Source: Algibacter sp. L3A6 (GTDB lineage Bacteria; Bacteroidota; Bacteroidia; Flavobacteriales; Flavobacteriaceae). From it: 64,000 bases of DNA. The first letter of the stretch is position 1. Each line of letters starts with the position of its first letter. Both the position numbers and the translations under genes were made by a program. Positions 1 to 10,168 of this stretch are shown here, in pieces. The notes under the pieces are model-generated. The model worked only from the letters and a program-made list of their open reading frames with translations, did no database searches and was not told the origin of the DNA. The DNA lies in contig NZ_CP047030.1 in assembly GCF_009796825.1 (NCBI RefSeq), positions 1,091,501-1,155,500 of the forward strand. Direction: 5' to 3'.

Positions 1-3000
1 CATTTTTTGAACCAACATGTAAAAGTACTAATTCTCACCTTTGGAATTATTTTGCTTTACAACAGTGCTAACGCACAATCTAATACCATTTCAATTAACG
101 CCACAGAGCAATCTTTTGGATCGGTTTTAAAATTAATAGAGCAACAATCTACATACCGCTCTATTTATAATGCAAACAAAATAGACCTCAACAAAAAGGT
201 AAGCCTAAATGTGAGCAACGTAAGTCTAGCAATAGTATTAAACAAATTACTAGAAAACACAGAGCTCACTTATATTATAAAAAACAACCAAATACTTCTG
301 GTTGAAAAACAAATAACTTACAATCCTACCATCACTAAAAGCACAGAGCAAAGGTTAATATCTGGCGTTGTTTATACTAGCCCCGACAACCTTCCTTTAC
401 CTGGTGCTACGGTGTTAATAAAAGGCACCAAACGAGGTGCTATAACCAATTTTAATGGTGAGTTCACTTACCGTTTACAAGGCAACAACCTCAACACTTT
501 GGAACTTGAGGTACATTATTTAGGCATGCAAACCTTAACTCAGGTCGTTGGTAACAATTCGAAATTCACGTTTTACTTAAAGGAAGCTGCTGATGAACTC
601 GATCAGGTGGTTATTACATCATCTTACGGAACAAAAACACTTAGAGAAGAAATTGTTGGAAGTATAGAAACGCTTAATGCTAAAGATATTGCGGTAGATC
701 AAGCTTCTGAAAGTATTGATAAAATGGTAGACGGACAGATAGCCGGTGTTTATATTGAAAACACATCGGGAATAGGTGGCCCAGTAAGTATTAACATTCG
801 AGGACAAGGGAGTTTAACACCTTTAAACGGTGCCGTATACGGAACTTCAACACAACCGCTTATTATTATTGATGGCGTTATTATGGCCGAAGAAATGGCG
901 ATAGATAACAACTTTTTTGATGCTAACGGAAGTTCTTCTGAAGATTTATCGAATCCATTATCTCAAATTTCTCCCGAAAACATTGAAAGTTTCACGGTTC
1001 TAAAAGATGCCGCCGCTGTTAGTATTTATGGTGCCGATGCCGCCAATGGTGTTATTTTAATTACCACAAAAAAAGGAAAAAAAGGCGCTGCTAAATTTGG
1101 ATTTTCATCACAATTAGGAATTTCATCTGCAATTAATCAAATTGAATATTTAAGTGGTGCTCAATACCACGAACTGAGAAATGAATACTTAAAAAACACA
1201 ACCGTTGGCTACACACCAACACCATACAATGGCGTAGACACCGATTGGTTTAACTTACTGAATGGCACAGGGGTTTACAACAAATACAACTTTAGCGTAT
1301 CTGGAGCTTCGGAAGCCTTTTCATACCGTGCGAGTTTAACCTATAAAAAAATAGACGAACCTCAAAAAGGGAATACCAATGAACAACTAAACGCAAGTAT
1401 CAACTTAGGATATCGTCATAAAAAATTAGACATCAATTTATCTTTAAGTCCGAGCTACGTTGCAAAAGATGCCCCTAACATTTATTACAGCTATGCTTTC
1501 GCACCAACCCTATCGCCTTATAACGAAGACGGATCATATGCTGACGTTGGTGTTACCGGCTTAGGAAACCCATTGGCAGCCATTGATCAAAACAAAAACA
1601 CTTATAATAGTTACGGTATGCTAGGAAGCTTACAAGCTACTTATAATATTACAAAAGACTTAAACATATCGTCTCTTTTTGGTCTTTCGTACAGAGATAA
1701 AGAACAAGATCGTTATTTTTCTGGAGAAAATGAAAGCGGTCAACTTAATGGTAGTTTTACGCTAAATGATACATCGTACCCTCTCTATGGTCGTCGCTTA
1801 ATAAACAACAGACACACCAATAAATGGAACTGGCAAACACGCGCACTTTACAATAAGCAAATAACCGAAAACAGCGCTTTTGATGGTGTTTTTGGTATTG
1901 AACTTACAGAAGAAAATGTAGACTTTGATTATGCTTCAGGTCGTGGGTTTGTAAACCCCAATATTATAAATGGCGTTACCGATGCGGTTCAAGACGATGA
2001 TCCTTCAACGACTGACGATGAATCTACAGGCAACCAAACTTATAGTTCGGACATTAGTAACAACTCTAAAGTATCACTCTTTTCGCAACTTAATTACAAT
2101 TACAAAAAACGCTATTTTATTCTAGCTAATTTTAGGCGAGACCAAAGTTCTGTTTTTGGAGACGACACCAATGTGGCCTACACAGGAGGTGCCGGTGTAA
2201 GCTGGATTTTATCTAACGAGAATTTTTTAAACACCAACAATTGGGTTGATTTATTAAAACTGAAATTAAGTTACGGAACTACAGGAAACTCTAGAATAGG
2301 TTCTTACCGCTCTAAAGGCTTATACACCATTGATGATAATGGTTATAATAACTTAGATATTGCCTACCCATCTGCAGCTCCTAACGGTGAATTGAGTTGG
2401 GAAAAGAACAAAAAATTTAATGCGGGTTTAAACTTCAACTTTTTAAACACGGTGAGTTTAACGCTTGAATATTATTACGACGATATTAAAGACCTTATCA
2501 CAAGTAGAAACATACCTACCGAGACCGGCTATAGCTCCATCCAAATTAACGCTGCAAGCATGTACAATAAAGGGCTAGAACTATCAACAAGTTTTAAATG
2601 GTTTCAAAAAGAAAACTTTAAATGGACCACTTCATTCAACATATCTACACTACAAAGTGAAGTTACAGAACTTAAAGGTTTAGGTAGTGAGTTTTCACTT
2701 TCAGAAATTGCATTGGCACAAAAAGTAGGCTATAGTACTTCTACTATTTGGGGTATTAAATGGGCAGGTATCGACCCTGCTACAGGGCGTGACTTACTTA
2801 AAAAAGATGGCGAAATTTACGATGCCGTTACTTACAATAGCTTATTTAGCAGTGCCGATTGGGTTCCTATTGGAGATTATCAGCCCGACGCATACGGTGG
2901 TTTCAACAACACATTTACCTTCAATAATAACTTAAGTTTATCTATTCGAGGAAGCTTTCAAATAGGAGGTGATTATTTAGCAGAAGATGAACTTATTGCC

Positions 3001-3354
3001 AAATACAACATCACTTCAAACAGAAACCTATCGGTTAACGCTTATGATTACTGGAGAAACCAAGGTGACATTGCACTTAACCCAATTGTTACCAGTAACA
3101 ACCCAACCATTTCTAATTACGATAAGTACCTATACGACGCTACGTCTTTAAGAATAAGTAACGTAAATTTAAACTATAGCTTTCCGCGAAATAGCGTTAG
3201 TTTTTTAGATGCATTATCTATTTATACCGATGTATCTAATGTACTTTATTGGTATAAGGAAAAGAGCCTGAATGGCAGAAACGGTATTAGTGAATTTAGA
3301 TTTAGTTACCCACAAGCAAGAACAATTTCAATAGGTTTAAACGCAAAATTTTAA
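1..3354 (+). CDS. SusC/RagA-type TonB-dependent outer-membrane receptor with N-terminal STN domain (5' end outside window)
   Basis: The outer-membrane barrel of a SusC/SusD pair, which imports oligomers or other large ligands using TonB energy. The frame is open to base 1; the first start-like codon is TTG at 7, so the true start is probably just upstream. Visible parts, numbered from that TTG: signal peptide ending NSANAQ (about 24), an STN domain (about 25-100), a carboxypeptidase-regulatory-like beta sandwich (about 115-190, ending at the DELDQVVIT TonB-box-like stretch), a plug (about 200-355, with INIRGQGSL, PLIIIDGV and the SIYGADAANGVI motif), then the barrel to a C-terminal Phe (NAKF). 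STN domains usually signal to an anti-sigma factor, but none is encoded next to the visible part. The SusD gene follows after 4 bases. The substrate cannot be read from the sequence. Confidence 0.93.
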   Translation, partial: HFLNQHVKVLILTFGIILLYNSANAQSNTISINATEQSFGSVLKLIEQQSTYRSIYNANKIDLNKKVSLNVSNVSLAIVLNKLLENTELTYIIKNNQILLVEKQITYNPTITKSTEQRLISGVVYTSPDNLPLPGATVLIKGTKRGAITNFNGEFTYRLQGNNLNTLELEVHYLGMQTLTQVVGNNSKFTFYLKEAADELDQVVITSSYGTKTLREEIVGSIETLNAKDIAVDQASESIDKMVDGQIAGVYIENTSGIGGPVSINIRGQGSLTPLNGAVYGTSTQPLIIIDGVIMAEEMAIDNNFFDANGSSSEDLSNPLSQISPENIESFTVLKDAAAVSIYGADAANGVILITTKKGKKGAAKFGFSSQLGISSAINQIEYLSGAQYHELRNEYLKNTTVGYTPTPYNGVDTDWFNLLNGTGVYNKYNFSVSGASEAFSYRASLTYKKIDEPQKGNTNEQLNASINLGYRHKKLDINLSLSPSYVAKDAPNIYYSYAFAPTLSPYNEDGSYADVGVTGLGNPLAAIDQNKNTYNSYGMLGSLQATYNITKDLNISSLFGLSYRDKEQDRYFSGENESGQLNGSFTLNDTSYPLYGRRLINNRHTNKWNWQTRALYNKQITENSAFDGVFGIELTEENVDFDYASGRGFVNPNIINGVTDAVQDDDPSTTDDESTGNQTYSSDISNNSKVSLFSQLNYNYKKRYFILANFRRDQSSVFGDDTNVAYTGGAGVSWILSNENFLNTNNWVDLLKLKLSYGTTGNSRIGSYRSKGLYTIDDNGYNNLDIAYPSAAPNGELSWEKNKKFNAGLNFNFLNTVSLTLEYYYDDIKDLITSRNIPTETGYSSIQINAASMYNKGLELSTSFKWFQKENFKWTTSFNISTLQSEVTELKGLGSEFSLSEIALAQKVGYSTSTIWGIKWAGIDPATGRDLLKKDGEIYDAVTYNSLFSSADWVPIGDYQPDAYGGFNNTFTFNNNLSLSIRGSFQIGGDYLAEDELIAKYNITSNRNLSVNAYDYWRNQGDIALNPIVTSNNPTISNYDKYLYDATSLRISNVNLNYSFPRNSVSFLDALSIYTDVSNVLYWYKEKSLNGRNGISEFRFSYPQARTISIGLNAKF

Positions 3355-3358
3355 GGTG

Positions 3359-4834
3359 ATGACACAAACAAAACAACTCAAACAATTTTCGAAATATACC
3401 CTAATAGCTTTGCTACTAACTTGCTTTAATTGCAGTAGCTTTTTAGAGCAAGAACCAGGATCACAAACATCTATCACAGAATTATTAGATACTACGGATG
3501 GTGTGGTAACCGCTCTAAATGGTGCTTATCATGATTTAGAATCCAATGTTAGAGGGAACTATACCATTTATGCTGATATGCAAGCCGGCAATACCACATT
3601 TACCCCAACAGAAACCGGTAGTAATACAGGACAGATTACGGCGCCATCCAATGTGGAAAACATTTACAACTTTACAGATTTAGCAGATGAGAGTAACCTT
3701 GAAGGATTTTATGATGATAGTTACGACATTATAAACCAAACAAACCTCATACTAGAATATGTAGACACCCTAACAGACTCTAATGATGATGTTAAAAACC
3801 AAATAAGAGCCGAAGCCTTAACGATTAGAGCCTACGCTCATTTTCTATTATCTCAAGTATATGCACAAAACTATGGTTTTACTGCAGATGCTAGTCATTT
3901 AGGGCTTGTATACAGCAAAACAACCTTAACCAATGGCATCACTTACCCTTCTAGAGAAACATTAGCAACAACCTACAATTTAATTATTGACGATTTAACT
4001 TCAGCAATAAACAACTACTCCAACACTTTACTTTTTGATGGACCAACGTATTCTTACTTTAATAAAGTAAGCACTCAAGCTTTACTTGCTCGAGTTTACG
4101 TTTCTAAATACGATTGGCAAAATGCTTATGATTTGGCAAATGAAGTGATTCTGAATTCTGGAAAAACACTAACACCTTCTGAAGATTATATAGCAGAATG
4201 GGAAAAAACAGACTTACCAATTTCTGAAGTATTGCTAGAGTTTTCAATTCCTCGGGATACTGGCGGTACAGTTGGTGGCTCACTATCGAGTTCTTATGGT
4301 TTTACCTCAACTACAGATTATGCAGATTATGTAGCCTCGGAAGATATACTAAACCTTTTTGAAACTAACGATTTGCGAGGACAACTTTTTCTTGAATCCA
4401 ATTTACCAACCTTAATTGATGGTGAATTAGAAGATCGCCCCTATTATTTCACCAAAAAATTTCAAGATAACCCAGGCTTTGTAGCCATCAGATTAAGTGA
4501 AATGTATTTAATAAGAGCTGAAGCATCATTAGGACTTGAAAATCTAGAAGACTGTAAAGACGACATCAATATATTAAGAAACCGAGCAAATACCACACTA
4601 CTAACAGAGACCACCAATTTAGAAGATATCCTTTTATTAGAACGCCGAAAAGAAATGTGTTTCGAAGCTCAATATTTATTCGATTTAGCGAGATTTCAAC
4701 AAAATATTGTACGAGGTGCAGACTGCGTATCGCAAACTTGTAACTTAATTTATCCTTCAGGAAAATACATACTTCCAATTCCAGATAGCAACATCGAACT
4801 TAACTCTAATTTACAGCAAAATGACACATACTAA
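3359..4834 (+). CDS. RagB/SusD family nutrient-uptake lipoprotein
   Basis: The surface lipoprotein partner that caps the SusC barrel. The N-terminus is basic, then hydrophobic, with lipobox-type cysteines (LLLTC, then FNCSS) and the SusD-typical SSFLEQEPGSQ stretch. Helical TPR-like segments follow, including the motif AEALTIRAYAHFLLSQVYAQNYG, quoted here only by its core RAYAHFLL, and the C-terminal IRLSEMYLIRAEA and LLERRKEMCFEAQ blocks shared by the family. Length 491 aa is normal. A GTG at 3356 directly precedes the ATG at 3359; the ATG is chosen as the stronger codon. It is co-transcribed with SusC, and its last 14 bases overlap the next gene, so the three are translationally linked. Confidence 0.93.
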   Translation: MTQTKQLKQFSKYTLIALLLTCFNCSSFLEQEPGSQTSITELLDTTDGVVTALNGAYHDLESNVRGNYTIYADMQAGNTTFTPTETGSNTGQITAPSNVENIYNFTDLADESNLEGFYDDSYDIINQTNLILEYVDTLTDSNDDVKNQIRAEALTIRAYAHFLLSQVYAQNYGFTADASHLGLVYSKTTLTNGITYPSRETLATTYNLIIDDLTSAINNYSNTLLFDGPTYSYFNKVSTQALLARVYVSKYDWQNAYDLANEVILNSGKTLTPSEDYIAEWEKTDLPISEVLLEFSIPRDTGGTVGGSLSSSYGFTSTTDYADYVASEDILNLFETNDLRGQLFLESNLPTLIDGELEDRPYYFTKKFQDNPGFVAIRLSEMYLIRAEASLGLENLEDCKDDINILRNRANTTLLTETTNLEDILLLERRKEMCFEAQYLFDLARFQQNIVRGADCVSQTCNLIYPSGKYILPIPDSNIELNSNLQQNDTY

Positions 4835-6299
4835 AACCATATTAGCCATAGCAACCGTTTTTACCATGATGTTTTCATGCTCTAAAAATGATGATAACAC
4901 AGCCGATAACGTGCCTAGTTATGTTCGGTTTAATTTTTTAACCAACAGCAACAACGAACCATTAGAATACCCACAAGTAAGCAGTGCCATTATACCAAGC
5001 GTTAGTTATACAAACACAGGGATTAACACTTTAAAAGTACCTGTAACTCTAACATCTTACACCTTAGAAAACGAAGTAACCGTAAATTACAGCGCTGTAT
5101 CTTCCTCTAATGAAGACTTGTTTACTATCAGTCCGGTAAACCAAGTTTCGTTTCAAAACAATCAATTAACCGATACCATTTATATCAACTTTAACAAACG
5201 ATGGTCTAGTGAAGAAAGCATCATTTTAAACCTAGAATCGGTATCAGACCCTTCGATAAATTTAGGCAACTTAAATTCAAATGAAACTAATACAGAATTC
5301 ACTATTAATTTAGAGCCTATTACAACCACCTATACATTTCTGGCAAACAGAATTGAAATTACAGGTGCAGCAGGTGAACAAATAGACTTTGCCGTAAATT
5401 TCCCTAACGGATACCTTCCTTCGGAAATTGAAACCTCAGATATTTTTAAATTTTTAAACGGCTTCGATTATAGCATTGAGCCACTAGATATAGGAGAAAA
5501 CACTTCGACTATAAACTACAGAATTACTTTAAATGAATCTATTGAAAATGATGATGTATTATACCAAACCATAATTACGTTAATTGATAGCGAAAACTAC
5601 ACAACCACAGGAAATAGTACACTACAAATTGTAAAGCCTATTAAGTCCGACCGTGATGTTACTGTTAATATAGCTGCGAATTTCTACAATTTATCAGATT
5701 CATTTTATCGTACCTACGTAGAGCATTGGAACGATTTTAATGAAGATGGCGAATGCGCTTGGCAATCTACTTTTGCTTTCACCTACCCTATTGTTGTAGA
5801 ATCTACAAACCCTAATGCTGTACTTTATAGCGATAATGATACTGCCGATCCGCTAGACGACATTTACCATCATGCCTTTCAAATTGGTTTCGATAGCCCT
5901 ATTGCAACCACTACTACAAATGCATTCAACTTAAAAAGATACTTTAGTAACGAGAGCACAAGTAGAGCAAACTCTCCTGGATTTAATACCACACCTGCTA
6001 TAGAGTTTTTCCCAGAAAACGGAACAAGTACAACTAACGGTTCTATTTTAATAATCCCTCAGTTTTTAACCATTTCTAACACAAGTGACGAAAGTTTTTC
6101 TTTTGCTATTTCAGGTGAAGGCACTTACGAAGAAGTAAGCCCAGGTATTTTCGAACTTAAATTTCAACTAAACCTAACTAACGACGCCATTTTCGGAGGT
6201 ACAATCACTTCAGAATATCGCTTATACAACACTAGTAGTTATACCGACCCCGAAGATTTAACTACTAACAACTGCATTACAGAATACATACTAGAATAA
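4821..6299 (+). CDS. Lipoprotein of unknown function in SusCD operon
   Basis: A 492-aa lipoprotein with signal sequence and lipobox (MMFSC, Cys about 20) followed by a short polar linker KNDDNTADN. The rest reads as beta-strand-rich, immunoglobulin-like or Calx-beta-like segments (for example VPVTLTSYTLENEVTVNYSA). I do not recognise the family. Its position after SusC and SusD, with a 14-base overlap into SusD, is where SusE/SusF-type surface binding proteins or cell-surface ligand-binding lipoproteins normally lie, so a role in capturing the same ligand is inferred from context only. The next gene, a dihaem peroxidase, starts 2 bases after its stop. Confidence 0.7.
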   Translation: MTHTKTILAIATVFTMMFSCSKNDDNTADNVPSYVRFNFLTNSNNEPLEYPQVSSAIIPSVSYTNTGINTLKVPVTLTSYTLENEVTVNYSAVSSSNEDLFTISPVNQVSFQNNQLTDTIYINFNKRWSSEESIILNLESVSDPSINLGNLNSNETNTEFTINLEPITTTYTFLANRIEITGAAGEQIDFAVNFPNGYLPSEIETSDIFKFLNGFDYSIEPLDIGENTSTINYRITLNESIENDDVLYQTIITLIDSENYTTTGNSTLQIVKPIKSDRDVTVNIAANFYNLSDSFYRTYVEHWNDFNEDGECAWQSTFAFTYPIVVESTNPNAVLYSDNDTADPLDDIYHHAFQIGFDSPIATTTTNAFNLKRYFSNESTSRANSPGFNTTPAIEFFPENGTSTTNGSILIIPQFLTISNTSDESFSFAISGEGTYEEVSPGIFELKFQLNLTNDAIFGGTITSEYRLYNTSSYTDPEDLTTNNCITEYILE

Positions 6300-6301
6300 C
6301 C

Positions 6302-7447
6302 ATGAGAAACAACCTAATTTTATCCTTATTCATTTGTGTTTTTATATGCTCGTGCAAAACAGAACATAAAGACGAATACACCAATATTGCAAACTTAAAA
6401 GCAATTTACTCTAATGGTGATATTACTAAATGGCCTGCACCAGATTTAGATAGTACAGTAAATAAAGAAACTTTTAAAGATATTGGCGCTTTACCCAAAT
6501 TACAACATCCAGAATACAACCCGTTTAGTCAAGAAAAATCGAAACTCGGTAAAACACTCTTTTTCGACCCAAGACTATCTGTTAGCGGACAAATAGCATG
6601 TGCGTCTTGCCATAATCCAGAATTAGCATGGACGGATAATTCCACACGTTCTTTTGGTCACAATCGTCAAACCGGAGCGCGAAACTCTATGACTATTTTA
6701 AACTCTGGTTTTGCGCACAGTCTCTTCTGGGATGGTCGCGCTTCTAGCTTAGAAGACCAAGCCAGATTCCCTATTGGAGACCCTTTAGAGATGAACGAAA
6801 AACTCAATATTGCCGTTGATAAAATAGCCGAAATAGAAGGCTACAAACCCTTGTTTGAAGCAGCCTTTGGAAATGACACTATTTCATTAGAACGTATTCA
6901 ATTTGCCATAGCAACCTTTGAACGTACCGTAAACAGCTACAAAACAAGGTTCGATAAATTTGTTGAAGGCGACTCTACAAAACTTAACAATCAAGAGGTA
7001 TTAGGACTGCATGTATTCCGTACAAAAGCAAGATGTATCAATTGCCATAATACACCATATTTCTCAGACAATCAATTTCATAACGACGGGCAAACCTTGT
7101 TTGGAACAAAAGATGAAGATTTTGGCCGCTATAACGTAACCAAAAACATGGATGATATCGGAAAAATTAGAACTCCAACATTAAGAGAAGTTGCCAGAAC
7201 TGGGCCTTGGATGCATAATGGGCACTTCCCTAGCTTATTAGATGTTGTTCAGTTTTACAACCTTGGCAACCCTGCAGTTGTTCAGAAAAAATATTTAGGT
7301 AAAGGGCGCGACTCTTTAATACCTGAGAACTCGCCGATCTTAAAAAAATTAGATCTAGAAAAAAATGAAATTGAAGCCTTAATAGCTTTTATGGAAACGT
7401 TGTCTTCTAGCCGAGGCAGAACATTAATACCAAAACTCCCACAATAA
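6302..7447 (+). CDS. Dihaem cytochrome-c peroxidase / MauG-family lipoprotein
   Basis: Periplasmic or surface-anchored dihaem enzyme of the CcpA/MauG/MbnH superfamily, which reduces peroxide or oxidises a protein or small substrate through two c-type haems. The two attachment motifs are CASCH (Cys100, Cys103, His104) and CINCH (Cys245, Cys248, His249). Family landmarks are LGKTLFFDPRLS, the SFGHNRQTGARN stretch, FWDGRASSLEDQA and the C-terminal RTPTLREVARTGPWMHNGHF. The signal peptide ends in a lipobox (FICSC, Cys about 18). Length 381 aa is typical. The gene lies 2 bases after the lipoprotein gene, so it belongs to the SusCD operon. Linking a peroxidase to a SusCD importer suggests an oxidisable or metal-bound ligand rather than a plain glycan; this is inference. 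Confidence 0.9.
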   Translation: MRNNLILSLFICVFICSCKTEHKDEYTNIANLKAIYSNGDITKWPAPDLDSTVNKETFKDIGALPKLQHPEYNPFSQEKSKLGKTLFFDPRLSVSGQIACASCHNPELAWTDNSTRSFGHNRQTGARNSMTILNSGFAHSLFWDGRASSLEDQARFPIGDPLEMNEKLNIAVDKIAEIEGYKPLFEAAFGNDTISLERIQFAIATFERTVNSYKTRFDKFVEGDSTKLNNQEVLGLHVFRTKARCINCHNTPYFSDNQFHNDGQTLFGTKDEDFGRYNVTKNMDDIGKIRTPTLREVARTGPWMHNGHFPSLLDVVQFYNLGNPAVVQKKYLGKGRDSLIPENSPILKKLDLEKNEIEALIAFMETLSSSRGRTLIPKLPQ

Positions 7448-7474
7448 ATTTTTATTAACTCAAAATTTTAAATT

Positions 7475-8926
7475 ATGAAAAAACAATTACTCTCACTTGT
7501 CGTCATTTTAAGCGCCTTAATTTCAAATGCCCAAGTAACTTTAGTTAAAGAAATTAACGACAATACTACATCTAGCTCGAGCCCGGCAAACCTTACTGTG
7601 CACAATGGCCAAATATTTTTTGCAGCCGATGATTCCAATGGCTCAAACACACCAGGTGGTGCTGATTTAGGAAAAGAACTTTGGGTTACCGATGGCACCA
7701 GCACAGGAACCACTTTTGTTAAAGATATAAGAACTGGCTCATCTGGATCTAACCCTTTCAACCTCTTTTCTTTTAACGACAAATTTTATTTCACAGCTTT
7801 CGATACAAGTTCAGAATTATGGACATCTGATGGTACTGAAGCAGGAACTACTAAAGTAGATATCATGCCTTCCATTACAGGCGAAGCACCACAACGTTTC
7901 GTTGAACTCGATGGTTTAGCATATTTTACAGTAGGTGGCCAACCCGGAAGTACCTCAGCCGAAACCGCTAATAAATTAGTGCAATGGGATGGTATAAATG
8001 ATGCCGTACAAGTTGCAGATGTTGGTTCGGGTTTCGAATCGATTTTACAAAGCATGATTATATTTAACAATCAAATTTTCATGTACATGAATTACTCTAC
8101 AGATGATGCTACGGTTGGAAATGAACTATATGCATATAACCCCACAGCAGATACTTTTTCGCTAATTAAAGATATCGACACCGGAACAGGAGACTCAAGT
8201 ATTAGCAACTTTACTATTCTGGGCAGTACACTTTATTTTGAAGCAGATAACGCACTATGGAAAACCGATGGAACCACAGCTGGAACTCTTGCTGTAGCAT
8301 CTGCATCTACTCTTGCTGGTATTGCAAATTTATACGCTTGGAACAATCTATTGTTTTTTGAGGGAGATGATGCCTCAAACGGCGACCAACTCTATGTTTA
8401 TAATCCAACTTTAGATACAGTAACAAACATTAGCAACATATCAGGGAGTAACAATGATCATAACCCTAGTGATTTTGCAGCGTACAACGGTTATTTATAT
8501 TACAGCGGATCGAGTTCTACTAGTTCAGACAAATATTTATTTAGAACCGATGGTTTAACCATATCTCAAATAGACGCTACCATTAAAGACATAGATGAAA
8601 TAACGCTTCTAGAAGATGTTCTCTATTTTGAAGGTGATAATGGAACTACAGGGAATGAACTTTACAGTTTAGATCCTTCAACACTATCTGTTACTAATGC
8701 TCAAGCAGAAATAATTAGCATCTACCCAAACCCTACTTCAGATTACATTATGGTACCATCAAGTTTAGTAAATACAAATTATACTATTCATGATATTACA
8801 GGAAAACAAGTCGCTCAAGGACTTATTTCTTCAGAAAAAATTGAATTGAGTTTAAAAAGCGGTATGTATTTATTAAATATAAAAACAGACCTAAGTAGCA
8901 TTACAAAAAAGGTTGTGGTAAAGTAA
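7475..8926 (+). CDS. Secreted ELWxxDGT-repeat protein with type IX sorting domain
   Basis: A 483-aa exported protein with signal peptide (cleavage after ISNAQ). It carries several ELWxxDGT repeats (ELWVTDGTSTGTT, ELWTSDGTEAGTT, ALWKTDGTTAGTL), which are predicted to form beta-propeller-like blades, with related repeats such as GNELYAYNP and GNELYSLDP. The C-terminus is a type A sorting domain of the type IX secretion system: ISIYPNPTSDYI near residue 415, TGKQVAQG, the LSLKSGMYLLNI block and a basic end (KKVVVK). It is therefore probably exported through the T9SS and either anchored at the surface or released. It starts 27 bases after the peroxidase gene and is followed by a strong terminator, so it ends the operon. 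Specific function is unknown. Confidence 0.88.
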   Translation: MKKQLLSLVVILSALISNAQVTLVKEINDNTTSSSSPANLTVHNGQIFFAADDSNGSNTPGGADLGKELWVTDGTSTGTTFVKDIRTGSSGSNPFNLFSFNDKFYFTAFDTSSELWTSDGTEAGTTKVDIMPSITGEAPQRFVELDGLAYFTVGGQPGSTSAETANKLVQWDGINDAVQVADVGSGFESILQSMIIFNNQIFMYMNYSTDDATVGNELYAYNPTADTFSLIKDIDTGTGDSSISNFTILGSTLYFEADNALWKTDGTTAGTLAVASASTLAGIANLYAWNNLLFFEGDDASNGDQLYVYNPTLDTVTNISNISGSNNDHNPSDFAAYNGYLYYSGSSSTSSDKYLFRTDGLTISQIDATIKDIDEITLLEDVLYFEGDNGTTGNELYSLDPSTLSVTNAQAEIISIYPNPTSDYIMVPSSLVNTNYTIHDITGKQVAQGLISSEKIELSLKSGMYLLNIKTDLSSITKKVVVK

Positions 8927-8956
8927 TTAATAGCAAATTATCTATCCCATACTTTG

Positions 8957-8986
8957 AAAGCCTCGTTAATTCGAGGCTTTTTTTTA
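8957..8986 (+). terminator. Rho-independent terminator of the SusCD operon
   Basis: A 9-bp perfect stem AAAGCCTCG / CGAGGCTTT (8957-8965 and 8972-8980) with a 6-base loop, running into a T tract. It lies 31 bases after the ELWxxDGT gene. Confidence 0.9.
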
Positions 8987-9053
8987 TACAATTTTGTAAC
9001 AAAACACCTGCTTTAACGTTCTAATAGTCAATCAATCAAAAATCAATCACATT

Positions 9054-10154
9054 ATGCTAAAGCAATTCTTCATCATTTGCTCTGGCGCCGACACCGATAT
9101 TCTAGAGCAATGCTCTAAGGGTGAACAAAATAAATATGCGGGCATTGGCGCAACCGTTTTCTTTACTGCACTTATGGCTTTTATAGCCGCCAGTTATGCA
9201 CTCTACACTGTTTTCGACAATAACTATGCTGCCATTGGCTTCGGTTTTATTTGGGGATTACTTATTTTTAATTTAGACCGTTACATTGTTTCTACAATCA
9301 AGAAAACCGGTCGTTTTTTAGACGAGTTACTCCAAGCTACACCAAGAATTATGCTTGCCGTAATTATAGCTATTGTCATTTCTAAGCCTTTAGAATTAAA
9401 GATTTTTGAAAAAGAAATTAATCAGGTTTTATTAGAACAGAAAAACGATTTAACCTTAGCCAATCAAAATCAAATATTAGCACAATTTAATCCAGAAATA
9501 ACTGCTCTAGAAACAGACATAACAACTCTAGAAAGCGAGGTTATCAATAAAGAAGTTGAGGTTAATGCGCTTTACAATACTTACATCTCAGAGGCCGAAG
9601 GCACAGCAGGAACTAATCGCTTAGGCAAAGGCCCTGTTTATAAAGAAAAAAGAGAAAAGCATGATGCTTTACTTGCCGAACTTCAACAATTAAAATTAGA
9701 AAATAAAGAGAAAAAAGCAGATTTAGAGCAACAGATTGCTACACTAAAAACAAATTACCAATTACAGGTTGACACTACGCAACCTGTAATTAATAATTTT
9801 GATGGATTAATGGCGCGTGTAAACGCTCTAGGCACCTTATCATGGATGCCATCCTTTTTTATATTCTTGTTATTTTTAGCTATTGAAACTTCACCCATTT
9901 TCGCGAAACTATTATCGCCAAAAGGGCCTTACGATTTTAAATTAGAAGATTTAGAAATGGCTATTAAAACCCATGTTCTTCAAAATAAAAATCAGCGAGA
10001 AGCCTTACTAAAAACAGATAACGCCATTAATGACCGTGTATATACCGATTTAAAAACCGAAGATGAACTTTACACCTATAAACGCAAAAAAACTAGAGAG
10101 CTTATGCAATTACAAGCCGATGCTTTTTTCAAACATCAAAAGAACATTTTATAG
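9054..10154 (+). CDS. DUF4407 family inner-membrane protein
   Basis: A 366-aa protein matching the DUF4407 pattern. It opens with FFIICSGADTDILEQCS, followed by three transmembrane segments (about 30-50, 58-76 and 92-112) with the family-typical NLDRYIVST between the second and third. A long coiled coil rich in Glu, Lys and Gln follows (about 115-235), then a fourth hydrophobic segment (about 250-275, FFIFLLFLAIETSPIF) and a basic cytoplasmic tail. The biochemical role of the family is not known. It is a single gene between a terminator and a convergent STAS gene. Confidence 0.82.
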   Translation: MLKQFFIICSGADTDILEQCSKGEQNKYAGIGATVFFTALMAFIAASYALYTVFDNNYAAIGFGFIWGLLIFNLDRYIVSTIKKTGRFLDELLQATPRIMLAVIIAIVISKPLELKIFEKEINQVLLEQKNDLTLANQNQILAQFNPEITALETDITTLESEVINKEVEVNALYNTYISEAEGTAGTNRLGKGPVYKEKREKHDALLAELQQLKLENKEKKADLEQQIATLKTNYQLQVDTTQPVINNFDGLMARVNALGTLSWMPSFFIFLLFLAIETSPIFAKLLSPKGPYDFKLEDLEMAIKTHVLQNKNQREALLKTDNAINDRVYTDLKTEDELYTYKRKKTRELMQLQADAFFKHQKNIL

Positions 10155-10168
10155 GCTAACACCAATAA

